From NCBI RefSeq assembly GCF_004217095.1, contig NZ_SHKO01000001.1, positions 1,240,001-1,304,000 of the forward strand: a DNA stretch of 64,000 bases, written 5' to 3'. The position numbers were made by a program, and so were the translations under genes. The notes under the pieces were generated by a model that saw only the letters and a program-made list of their open reading frames with translations, did no database searches and was not told the DNA's origin. Each line of letters starts with the position of its first letter. Positions within the stretch are counted from its first letter, which is position 1. This DNA comes from Advenella incenata (lineage in GTDB: Bacteria > Pseudomonadota > Gammaproteobacteria > Burkholderiales > Burkholderiaceae_B). Positions 57,006 to 64,000 of this stretch are shown piece after piece.

Positions 57006-57821
57006 TTATTGCTTGCCGTGCTGTTTGCAGTCGATCTGGATAAGTTTGCGATCGCTCAGGCGCAGCGCGGTCAGTTTTCCGCCCCACACGCAGCCCGTGT
57101 CCAGGGCCAGCAGGTTCTTGCGAATCAACAGACCCAGTGTTGACCAGTGCCCAAAGATGATGGGAATATCGGCGGTTTTCCGGTCGGGTACGTCAAACCA
57201 GGGCACCAGCCCCGGATGGCCATTGGGCGCATCCTTGGATGCAAAATCCATTTCGCCCTGCATTGTGCACAGTCGCATGCGGGTAAAAGCGTTAATAATC
57301 ACCCGCAGCCGTTTTGCGCCCGATAGCCGGTCCTTCCACTGGACGGGTTCATTTCCGTACATTTTCTGCAGGTTCTTTTTCCATTTGTCGCTGATCAGCG
57401 CCTGATGCGCTTCCTCGGCCAGCTCCAGCGTCTTGTCCAGATCCCATTTGGCCATGACGCCGGCATGAACCATCAGATGTCCTGCCTCGTAATGGGCCAG
57501 TGGGCGATGGCGCAGCCAGTCAATCAACTCATTGACATGTTTGTCCTTGAGAATCGCGTCGAAGGTGTCTGATTTGTTCTCGTTGCGTATGCCGGCATGG
57601 ACGGCAAGCATATGCAGATCATGGTTGCCCAGGATGCTGACGGCGCGATCGCCCAGCTTGATAATGCGCTTTAACGTACGCAGCGACTGCGGCCCGCGGT
57701 TGATCAGATCGCCCGCGAACCAGAACCGGCAATCGGGGTCTTTCTGAATCAATGGATGCTCGAGCAGTTCGTCCAGCGCACCACAACAACCCTGTAAATC
57801 TCCTACAGCCCAGATATTCAT
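57006..57821 (-). CDS. apaH: Symmetrical bis(5'-nucleosyl)-tetraphosphatase
   Basis: Hydrolyses Ap4A to two ADP; 271 residues. The metallophosphatase motifs are VGDLQGC near residue 5, [10 protein letters not shown] near 36 and LGNHDLHML near 63, with FGHWSTLG near 220. Its ATG overlaps the lptG stop (TAATG), so translation is coupled to lptG. The open frame continues upstream inside lptG without homology. Confidence 0.94.
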   Translation of the reverse strand: MNIWAVGDLQGCCGALDELLEHPLIQKDPDCRFWFAGDLINRGPQSLRTLKRIIKLGDRAVSILGNHDLHMLAVHAGIRNENKSDTFDAILKDKHVNELIDWLRHRPLAHYEAGHLMVHAGVMAKWDLDKTLELAEEAHQALISDKWKKNLQKMYGNEPVQWKDRLSGAKRLRVIINAFTRMRLCTMQGEMDFASKDAPNGHPGLVPWFDVPDRKTADIPIIFGHWSTLGLLIRKNLLALDTGCVWGGKLTALRLSDRKLIQIDCKQHGKQ

Positions 57822-58996
57822 TACGTTACAGCCTTTCCTGAAAGTGGTGCACGCTGCATACGCGGGGTCCGCCTGGCTTCCATGAAGTACAGGGCAAGCA
57901 TGGCGATCAGCATCGCTATCGTGTTGGGCATGAGCGCGGTAAACCATGGTGGCAGATTCTTCAACATGCCCACATTCAGTGCAAGCTGGTTGATCATATA
58001 GAATGCTACGCCCAGTAAAATACCCAGGAACACCTTGCCGCCCACACCACCCTTGCGAGTTTGCATGAATCCGATAGGTGCCGCAATGGTAATCATGACC
58101 AGCAACGTGAACGGATAGCTCAGTTTGCGCCACAGTGCAACAACCTGACGGTTGGTTTGCAGCTTATTCTCTTCCAGGTATGAAATGTAATCGAGCAGCG
58201 ACACTGTCGACATGCGGTCCGGCTGCATTTGACCCGCGAGCAGGCGATTGGGAGTGAGCGTCGTTTTCAATTCCAGCGTTGGCAACACCGTGCGCCTGGC
58301 CACATCGGCGACCGGCTTGTTGGGATCGGCCAGGGCGGATTTGGCATCGATCAGGCTGGTGATATGTACCACATCGGTCAGCGTGAGGGTATTCTGGCTG
58401 AAGTGCCCGGTTTTTGCATGATCAAGAGAAATAAACCGGCTCTCGTCTACGTTGTAGGTGATGATGCGAATGTCCTGAACGCTGCCCTGATCGCGAAGTT
58501 GTGCAATGTTAATGGTGCGGATATTGCCGTCGTCATCGGGTTCGCGAAACCAGTGGCCCGAGTTCATCTGTCCGCCGCTGGCTTTGCCCAGGTACTTCAG
58601 GCTGGCTTCGCTGGTCATCAGTTCGGCGCGAGGCGTGACAAATTCCGACAGGACGAATGCGCCCAGCATGAGCGGGATGGTAATGGTCCAGAGCATGAGC
58701 AGCAACGAAATGCTGCTGACGCCTGAAACGCGCAGTATTACCAGTTCGTTACGCTGCGCCAGACTGGCCAGCGCCAGTACCGACCCGATCAACAGGCCGA
58801 TGGGCAACAAATCATACAGACGCGTTGGCAATTGCAATACCTGCAAATACAACAGCGAGAGCAGCGGAAATTTATCGCTGATGCTGTCCAGCTCGTCTAT
58901 CAGGGCAAAAAAGGTGAACAGGCCCACGAGCGCCACCAGTACAGCCACGGTGGAGCGGTAGATTTCTGTCCCTAGGTATTTTCTTGCTGTGCGCAT
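57821..58996 (-). CDS. lptG: LPS export permease LptG
   Basis: Inner-membrane permease of the LptB2FG machine that extracts LPS; 391 residues. About six helices in two groups of three (residues about 10-120 and 305-375) flank a periplasmic beta-jellyroll-like region. [20 protein letters not shown] near residue 78 is the coupling region to LptB. Its usual partner lptF is not upstream: the 300 bp before it hold no gene. The stop overlaps the apaH start. Confidence 0.93.
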   Translation of the reverse strand: MRTARKYLGTEIYRSTVAVLVALVGLFTFFALIDELDSISDKFPLLSLLYLQVLQLPTRLYDLLPIGLLIGSVLALASLAQRNELVILRVSGVSSISLLLMLWTITIPLMLGAFVLSEFVTPRAELMTSEASLKYLGKASGGQMNSGHWFREPDDDGNIRTINIAQLRDQGSVQDIRIITYNVDESRFISLDHAKTGHFSQNTLTLTDVVHITSLIDAKSALADPNKPVADVARRTVLPTLELKTTLTPNRLLAGQMQPDRMSTVSLLDYISYLEENKLQTNRQVVALWRKLSYPFTLLVMITIAAPIGFMQTRKGGVGGKVFLGILLGVAFYMINQLALNVGMLKNLPPWFTALMPNTIAMLIAMLALYFMEARRTPRMQRAPLSGKAVT

Positions 58997-59299
58997 GTGT
59001 CTTATTAGTGTCCGGTCAGACGCAGCAGTGTTGCGACTGGCCTCAGAAGCGTTGATTTTACTGTTGTTTGCAGGCCTGTTCCAGCATAACAGCTTATCGC
59101 CAATAAATTGGCGATCCTTTTTGCAGACCGTGCAAATGCAGTTGACCTGGCACGCCTGTCTGTATTGTCGGTTGTATCCCGGCTGTTGTTCTCCTGTATT
59201 TTAGCGTCGATTGTCGTGCGATAAAGTAACGGGTTGATAACCAAGGATACCGTCATTGTATGTGCACGATGCAGGCCAATGAACAACTGCGGCCATGAT
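58997..59299. other. Spacer upstream of lptG with a 20-bp palindrome
   Basis: No gene is visible. A perfect inverted repeat ATCGCCAAT-AA-ATTGGCGAT (59096-59115) is followed on the plus strand by CCTTTTT, so it could end a plus-strand transcript or be an operator. The lptG promoter must lie here, but no clear boxes were assigned. Confidence 0.55.
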
Positions 59300-60073
59300 T
59301 TATTCTGGCAGCACAGCGCTGCGCATGCGGGCCGAAATTGTCCGACCGCGAGATTGCACGTAGCGCGATTGCATGTTCTTTCCATAAACCCTTGGATTTG
59401 GCAGAATGGCGGCCAGGCGCGCGGCCTGATACGTGGACAGGCGCGCGGCATCCACGTTGAAATAGTGGCGGGCGGCAGCCTGGGCGCCGAAGACGCCGTT
59501 GCCGTATTCCACAACATTCAGATACAGTTCCAGAATTCGCCGCTTGGACATGACCGCTTCTATCATATAGGCAATGACCAGTTCCTGGCCCTTGCGTATA
59601 TAGGTGCGATCGGCCGATAGAAACAGGTTTTTGGCAAGTTGCTGCGTCAGCGTGGAGCCTCCGCGGCGGCGATTGCGGCCAGCGTCTTCCTGGCGTTCGT
59701 TATAGCGCCAGGCCTTGCGGATTGCCTCCCATTCCACGCCACCGTGCTCGGTAAAGCGGGCGTCCTCGGCGGCAATGACCGCCTTTTTCAAGGCAGGACT
59801 GATTGCCTCGTAAGGTGTCCATTCATATTGAATGCTCACTGGCGGGTCCAGGGCTGCCAGACGGTCTGCTTGTTCGCGCATGTACGCACTGCCGCCGGGA
59901 TTGAAGACACTGTACCAGAGCACCCAGGCAAACAGATAGATCTGATACAGCACAATGACCGCGATCAGCAGGGCAACAAGGTCGACCGTGGAACGTGCTA
60001 TCGACTGCGAGCGCACGCGTTCGGCGATACCGATAGCAACCTCGCTGGCGATGCGTCCGACTGCTTCGAGCAT
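59300..60073 (-). CDS. mtgA: Monofunctional peptidoglycan glycosyltransferase
   Basis: Polymerises lipid II glycan strands; 257 residues. A membrane anchor lies near residues 30-52. The GT51 motifs follow: AAEDARFTEHGGVEW near residue 100 with the catalytic Glu, and RRGGSTLTQQLAKNLFLS near 135, then RKGQELVIAYMIEAVMSKRRILELYLN. Its ATG overlaps the aroE stop by one base. Confidence 0.95.
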   Translation of the reverse strand: MLEAVGRIASEVAIGIAERVRSQSIARSTVDLVALLIAVIVLYQIYLFAWVLWYSVFNPGGSAYMREQADRLAALDPPVSIQYEWTPYEAISPALKKAVIAAEDARFTEHGGVEWEAIRKAWRYNERQEDAGRNRRRGGSTLTQQLAKNLFLSADRTYIRKGQELVIAYMIEAVMSKRRILELYLNVVEYGNGVFGAQAAARHYFNVDAARLSTYQAARLAAILPNPRVYGKNMQSRYVQSRGRTISARMRSAVLPE

Positions 60074-60921
60074 CAGACCGACCCCGTCAGTTCCATGCGC
60101 AGCGCTGTGAGAACCGGCGCCGCGTCGGGCTCAATCTGGTTCCAGATGCGAAAGCTCTCGGCGCCCTGGTAGACCAGCATGCCCAGGCCGTCTGAGGTTT
60201 GGCGGGCGCCGCCGTTGCGCGCCTGTTGCAGAAACGGCGTGTCGCCGTCTGCGGTATAAAGCATATCGTAGGCCACGCTGTTGGTGCGAAACAGGTTGTC
60301 GGGCAGGGGCAGTGTCTGGCCCGACAGACTGCTGGAAGTGGCGTTCACGATGATGTCCCAGGTGCCCTGCAGCGCGGAAAATGCCGAGGCAGTTACCTGT
60401 GCTTGCGGGCCCGGGAGCGCCGCAGCCTGCGCGGCCAGTGCATGAGCTTTATCTTCGCTGCGGTTCACAATGTGCAGATGTGCACATCCGGCCTGCAACA
60501 ACGCAGGCATGACGCCGCGCGTTGCTCCCCCGGCCCCGATCAATAGAATACGGCTGTCATGCAGCGTGATGTGCTGGCGCAGCATGTCATTGACCAGCCC
60601 GACGCCATCGGTATTGCAGGCGTGTATTTCGCCGTTTTCCTGCCACAGGGTGTTGGCTGAACCGGCAGCCCTGGCGCGATCGGATATGCGAGGATCGGCC
60701 AGTGCGTAGGCTTGTTCCTTGAATGGCAATGTAATGTTCAGGCCGCAGCCGCCGGCGGCAAAGAACTGCTTCACGTGGTCGCGAAAATGCGCCGGTTCTA
60801 CACATTGCTTGCTGTACTCGATCTGCAGGCCGGTTTGCTGGGCAAACAGGGCGTGCAGGCGCGGCGACAGGCTGTGTTTGATCGGGTTGCCAAGAACGGC
60901 GAATTTGCGTGGCATGTTCAT
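60073..60921 (-). CDS. aroE: Shikimate dehydrogenase
   Basis: NADP-dependent reduction of dehydroshikimate; 282 residues. It has GNPIKHSLSP near residue 11, NITLPFKE near 63 with the catalytic Lys, NTDGVG near 103 with the Asp, and the nucleotide loop GAGGATRG near 127. It overlaps rnb by 4 bp upstream and mtgA downstream, in the order rnb-aroE-mtgA. Confidence 0.95.
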   Translation of the reverse strand: MNMPRKFAVLGNPIKHSLSPRLHALFAQQTGLQIEYSKQCVEPAHFRDHVKQFFAAGGCGLNITLPFKEQAYALADPRISDRARAAGSANTLWQENGEIHACNTDGVGLVNDMLRQHITLHDSRILLIGAGGATRGVMPALLQAGCAHLHIVNRSEDKAHALAAQAAALPGPQAQVTASAFSALQGTWDIIVNATSSSLSGQTLPLPDNLFRTNSVAYDMLYTADGDTPFLQQARNGGARQTSDGLGMLVYQGAESFRIWNQIEPDAAPVLTALRMELTGSV

Positions 60922-62822
60922 GATGCTGTTGCCTCTTCGTCTGGTTGCGCGAGCCCGGCATATTCGGCATCAATATTCAGCGACAGCTCATCGGTGCCGC
61001 GTACATTGATGACAATACGATCATTGCGTTCAAGTTCGGGCACGCCGTTCACTTCGATAACCAGCGGGATTTCTTCGAGACGAACCAGGTTATCGCGAAT
61101 GAAGGTGCCATGCAGTCTGGTGCGTGACTGCTGGGTCAGCCAGCGCAGACACCAATAGCGTTCAAGCCGGCTCTGGAATTCATGCCAGAGCATGTACTGG
61201 GAGTCGAAGGCGCCGATGATGGCGTACAGATCGGCGTCTTTCGGTTTGAAAGGCGCGACCAGGCGCGCTGACACGCCGTGTTCGGCTGCGGCAAGAATTT
61301 GGCGCTGGTTCACCAGATCGACATAGCGGCGCAGTGGCGAAGTGGTCCAGGCATATTGGGGGACGCCGATAGCTTCATGCGGCAATGGATGGGTAGACAT
61401 GCGCGCCCGCCCCATCTGTTGGGAGCGATATACGCCGGGCAGGCCGTGTTCGTTGAGATAGCCGCCCCATTGCGTGTTGGCCAGTATCATGTACTCGGCA
61501 ACGATTTGATCGAGTGGCGCATTGCGCTGTCGCGGAATAAGCTCGATGACCGAATCGGGATCATCGGCTGGCCCGTGCAGGCGGAACGTGAATTCCGTGC
61601 GATTGTTGTTTTCCGGTTTGCCGCGCATCTGTTCGCGCGCAGCCTTCAAATGCTGTCCCAGCTTCCAGAGCGGCCGGAATAACTCGGCGTAGGGCAGGGC
61701 TGCCGTCTGGTCTTCGAGCGCTTCGCGGGTAACCCGCTCCACCAAATCGTCGATGCGCAGGTTTTCGCAAATGGTGATGGTTTCGGCTCGCGTGACGGTT
61801 TCGCCAATTTCGCCTGTGGCGATGTTGGCGGTGACATACAGCGACAGGGCGGGCACCTGTTTGCCGGCATCCAGCGAGAACATGCTGATCAGCGTATCGC
61901 TTTGCATGGGGATCTTATCGCCGGGCATGTAAAGGGTGGACATGCGACTGCGCGCCAGTTTGTCCAGATCCGAATCACGCGTGACTACCAGCGCCGGTGC
62001 GGCAATGTGCACGCCAATCCGGTACAGATCGCCTTCAATATGCGTCGCCGACAGCGCGTCGTCAATCTCTGTTGTGCTGATGTCATCAATGGAATAGGCA
62101 ATGACGTCGCTGGCGGGCAACTCGGGGATTGGCGGGATGTCCAACTCGGGTACAGCCGTTCCCTTGGGGAAATGCTGTTTGAGAAATCTTTCCATATGCA
62201 CGGCCAGCGCATGCGGATATACGCCCAGTTCCAGTAATAGCGTTTCAGCGGTCTTGCCGCTTTCGGCCAGCGCCTTCTCGAAGGCTTTCCACTGCAGCGT
62301 GTTTTTGTCCGGGCGAATCAGGAATGTACGGGCGGCATCGCGCAAGTCGTCGGGCAGCGTGCCGGCCAGCATGGCATCGGTCCAGGCCTGTTGCTGCTCG
62401 GCCTGACGCTGTTTCTTTTCCAGGGCAGCCAGGGCAGCCTGCAAAATATCCGCAGGTGCCGCCTTGTAATGGCCTTTGCCCTTGCGGTGAAAATAGGCTG
62501 GCGCGCTGTGCAGGCGCAATAAAATAGCCGTTTTCTCGGTAATGGACGGTTCGTGTCCGACATAATCGCGAGCCAGATCCTGGGCTGAAAATTCATCTTG
62601 CGGTGCGCATTCCCATAGAAATTGCAGATCAAGCTCTTCGCTCATCGCCCGTGCCTGTTCGAGCATGGCTTGTGGTTCAATGCCATCGAAGGTAAAGATG
62701 ACCGCGTTGCGCTTGATTTTGCTGCGTTTACCGCTGACTGATTCGACCTGTAATGTCGAGTCGGCCTCGGAATGAATTTTTTCAGCCTTGAAGCTGCCGT
62801 CGTCTTCAAAAACCACGTACAT
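60918..62822 (-). CDS. rnb: RNase II family 3'-5' exoribonuclease
   Basis: A 634-residue RNB-domain nuclease. The catalytic Asp cluster is SIDDISTTEIDDALS near residue 247, followed by GVHIAAPALVV. The C-terminal part has WTTSPLRRYVDLVNQRQ near 490 and ends in an S1-like region. The N-terminal 150 residues differ from classic E. coli RNase II, and the length fits the betaproteobacterial RNase II-like group. It overlaps aroE by 4 bp and starts 12 bp after the yqiA-like gene. Confidence 0.92.
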   Translation of the reverse strand: MYVVFEDDGSFKAEKIHSEADSTLQVESVSGKRSKIKRNAVIFTFDGIEPQAMLEQARAMSEELDLQFLWECAPQDEFSAQDLARDYVGHEPSITEKTAILLRLHSAPAYFHRKGKGHYKAAPADILQAALAALEKKQRQAEQQQAWTDAMLAGTLPDDLRDAARTFLIRPDKNTLQWKAFEKALAESGKTAETLLLELGVYPHALAVHMERFLKQHFPKGTAVPELDIPPIPELPASDVIAYSIDDISTTEIDDALSATHIEGDLYRIGVHIAAPALVVTRDSDLDKLARSRMSTLYMPGDKIPMQSDTLISMFSLDAGKQVPALSLYVTANIATGEIGETVTRAETITICENLRIDDLVERVTREALEDQTAALPYAELFRPLWKLGQHLKAAREQMRGKPENNNRTEFTFRLHGPADDPDSVIELIPRQRNAPLDQIVAEYMILANTQWGGYLNEHGLPGVYRSQQMGRARMSTHPLPHEAIGVPQYAWTTSPLRRYVDLVNQRQILAAAEHGVSARLVAPFKPKDADLYAIIGAFDSQYMLWHEFQSRLERYWCLRWLTQQSRTRLHGTFIRDNLVRLEEIPLVIEVNGVPELERNDRIVINVRGTDELSLNIDAEYAGLAQPDEEATAS

Positions 62823-62834
62823 GAATATGAGTTC

Positions 62835-63416
62835 CTACTTGGAGGCGGTGAAATCGAGAATGGCAGGGAGATAGCGTTCAAACATGGAAAATGCGTGATC
62901 CCCTCCCTGTATCAGTGTGAGGCGTGCGCCATCGTAGCGGTGGGTCATTTCCTGCCAGTCCAGCACTTCATCGTCGGTGCAGGCCAGCAGATAATAGCGC
63001 TGCATGTCGGTCAGAACGGGCCGATACAGACTGGCCAGCGCCCGAATGGACGCAGCGGTAAATGAAAAAGACGCATCGCTGTGAAATTTTGTGGTATGAC
63101 CCAGCTGGGTGGACAGGTCGCGTACTGCGTATATGGCCGGATTGATAAGGACTGCCTTGCAGTTTAATTCTTCCTTGAGCCAGGTGGCGTAGTAGCCGCC
63201 AAGCGATGAGCCGATCACTGTCAGGTCCCGCAAGTTCCCGGATGGGCACAATTGCTTTGCATGTGCCATGGCCAATGCAATGGCGGCATGCGGGTCATCC
63301 GGCAGATCGGGCGCAGCCAGTTCATGCGCGCGACCGGCAGCAGCCATCGCTTGCTGCAATTGCTGCGATTTGGCAGAAAGAGAAGACGAACGAAAGCCGT
63401 GCAGATAGAGAATCAT
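62835..63416 (-). CDS. yqiA: YqiA-family alpha/beta-hydrolase (predicted esterase)
   Basis: A 193-residue serine hydrolase of the YqiA/YcfP group. YLHGFRSSS lies at residue 4, the nucleophile elbow GSSLGGYYA near 69, an Asp in CTDDEVLDW near 148, and the His in GGDHAFSMFERYLP near 172. The natural substrate is unknown. It overlaps the mpl stop by 4 bp (ATGA), an order often seen in betaproteobacteria. Confidence 0.9.
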   Translation of the reverse strand: MILYLHGFRSSSLSAKSQQLQQAMAAAGRAHELAAPDLPDDPHAAIALAMAHAKQLCPSGNLRDLTVIGSSLGGYYATWLKEELNCKAVLINPAIYAVRDLSTQLGHTTKFHSDASFSFTAASIRALASLYRPVLTDMQRYYLLACTDDEVLDWQEMTHRYDGARLTLIQGGDHAFSMFERYLPAILDFTASK

Positions 63417-64000
63417 GAGACCGTTTGCGTCGCCGTCTGTTGCAGCGCCTGCAGCAGTTTTTCGTGGATTCCGCCGAAACCGCCATTGCTCATGACCAGA
63501 ATCACGTCATCGGGCTGTGCCTGCCTGCTGACGTCCTGAACCAGCAGATCCAGATCGTCGTAGCCCTGGGCAGGTACGGTGCTGTTGCCAAAAACCTCGT
63601 CCGGATCCCAGCCAAGCGCATGTTTACCGGTTTTTGCGCCGAAACAGTAAATTCGGTCGGCCAGGGCCAGGGCCTGTGGCAATCTTGCGGCCATCGTGCC
63701 CAGTTTCATAGTGTTGGAGCGGGGTTCGAGTACGGCAAGAATACGGCGCGACCCAACCTGCTTGCGCAAGCCATCCAGGGTCGTTTCAATGGCGGTGGGG
63801 TGATGGGCAAAATCGTCAAAAACCCGGATTCCATTGACGGTGCCACGCAGTTCCATACGGCGGCGGATGCCGGAAAATCGCGATAGCGCTGCAATGGCGG
63901 CGGTTACCGGTACATTTACATGGCTGGCAGCGGCAATGGCAGACAGCGCATTATTGGCATTGTGCGCGCCCGTGAGCGACCAGTCGACCAGTCCTTGAGG
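63413..64000 (-). CDS. mpl: UDP-N-acetylmuramate:tripeptide ligase Mpl, C-terminal part
   Basis: The gene runs off the right window edge; the last 195 residues are present. Mpl recycles cell-wall tripeptide by ligating it to UDP-MurNAc. Visible in order are SLTGAHNANNALSAIAAA at the central-domain end, FSGIRRRMELRGTVNGIRVFDDFAHHPTAIETTLDGL (the C-terminal Mur ligase signature), and EPRSNTMKLG. A Met inside the frame at 63856 is not the true start, because homology and the open frame continue past it. Confidence 0.93.
   Translation of the reverse strand, partial: PQGLVDWSLTGAHNANNALSAIAAASHVNVPVTAAIAALSRFSGIRRRMELRGTVNGIRVFDDFAHHPTAIETTLDGLRKQVGSRRILAVLEPRSNTMKLGTMAARLPQALALADRIYCFGAKTGKHALGWDPDEVFGNSTVPAQGYDDLDLLVQDVSRQAQPDDVILVMSNGGFGGIHEKLLQALQQTATQTVS

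Overview
The window reads as an ordinary chromosomal stretch of a betaproteobacterium. Gene content and order (ispB, rplU-rpmA-obgE-proB, argJ, hemL-thiE-thiD-rubredoxin, yqgE-ruvX-pyrR-pyrB-pyrC'-plsC, mpl-yqiA-rnb-aroE-mtgA) point to Burkholderiales, most likely Alcaligenaceae near Bordetella or Advenella. That placement is inference from remembered gene order; no search was run. Coding is dense, the base composition is fairly GC-rich, and there is no sign of a prophage, insertion sequence, CRISPR array, tRNA or rRNA.

Layout. 1-3.7 kb: the end of an RND efflux pump and its outer-membrane lipoprotein. 3.9-8.0 kb: cysE, a Nudix-ThiE fusion, a DUF815 ATPase and ispB. 8.2-10.6 kb: the glutamine transporter glnHPQ, with a terminator-like hairpin between glnH and glnP. 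10.6-19.4 kb: ilvD, a flavin reductase-like protein, ppc, a DUF4239 membrane protein, and an aconitase-family fusion whose domains are in reversed order. 19.4-29.8 kb: a complete nitrate assimilation locus, nasT (divergent) and nrtABD-nirBD-nasA-cobA. Its control region combines a candidate NtrC site, a sigma-54 promoter and an ANTAR-type leader with mutually exclusive hairpins.

29.8-31.4 kb has no conventional gene and is the most unusual part. It holds three diverged tandem cassettes. Each encodes a 25-residue hydrophobic peptide behind a ribosome binding site. Each also carries, on the opposite strand, a TTGACA-17-TAAATT promoter and a UUCG-tetraloop terminator that would bracket an antisense RNA of about 160 nt covering the whole small ORF. 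This is the architecture of a type I toxin-antitoxin system resembling Ibs/Sib of E. coli. An array of twelve 8-bp repeats lies between cassettes 1 and 2.

31.4-39 kb: thiC under a TPP riboswitch, cysG, and divergent cysJI for sulfite reduction; nitrite and sulfite reductases both need siroheme, for which the window has two methyltransferases (CobA, CysG). 39-43 kb: an XRE regulator, then a TetR regulator divergent from two MFS exporters with palindromic operators between. 43-64 kb: housekeeping genes for proline, ribosome, arginine, heme, thiamine, pyrimidines, phospholipid, LPS export, peptidoglycan, shikimate and RNA decay. They lie in tight, often overlapping operons, and include an apparently catalytically dead dihydroorotase (PyrC') coupled to pyrB.
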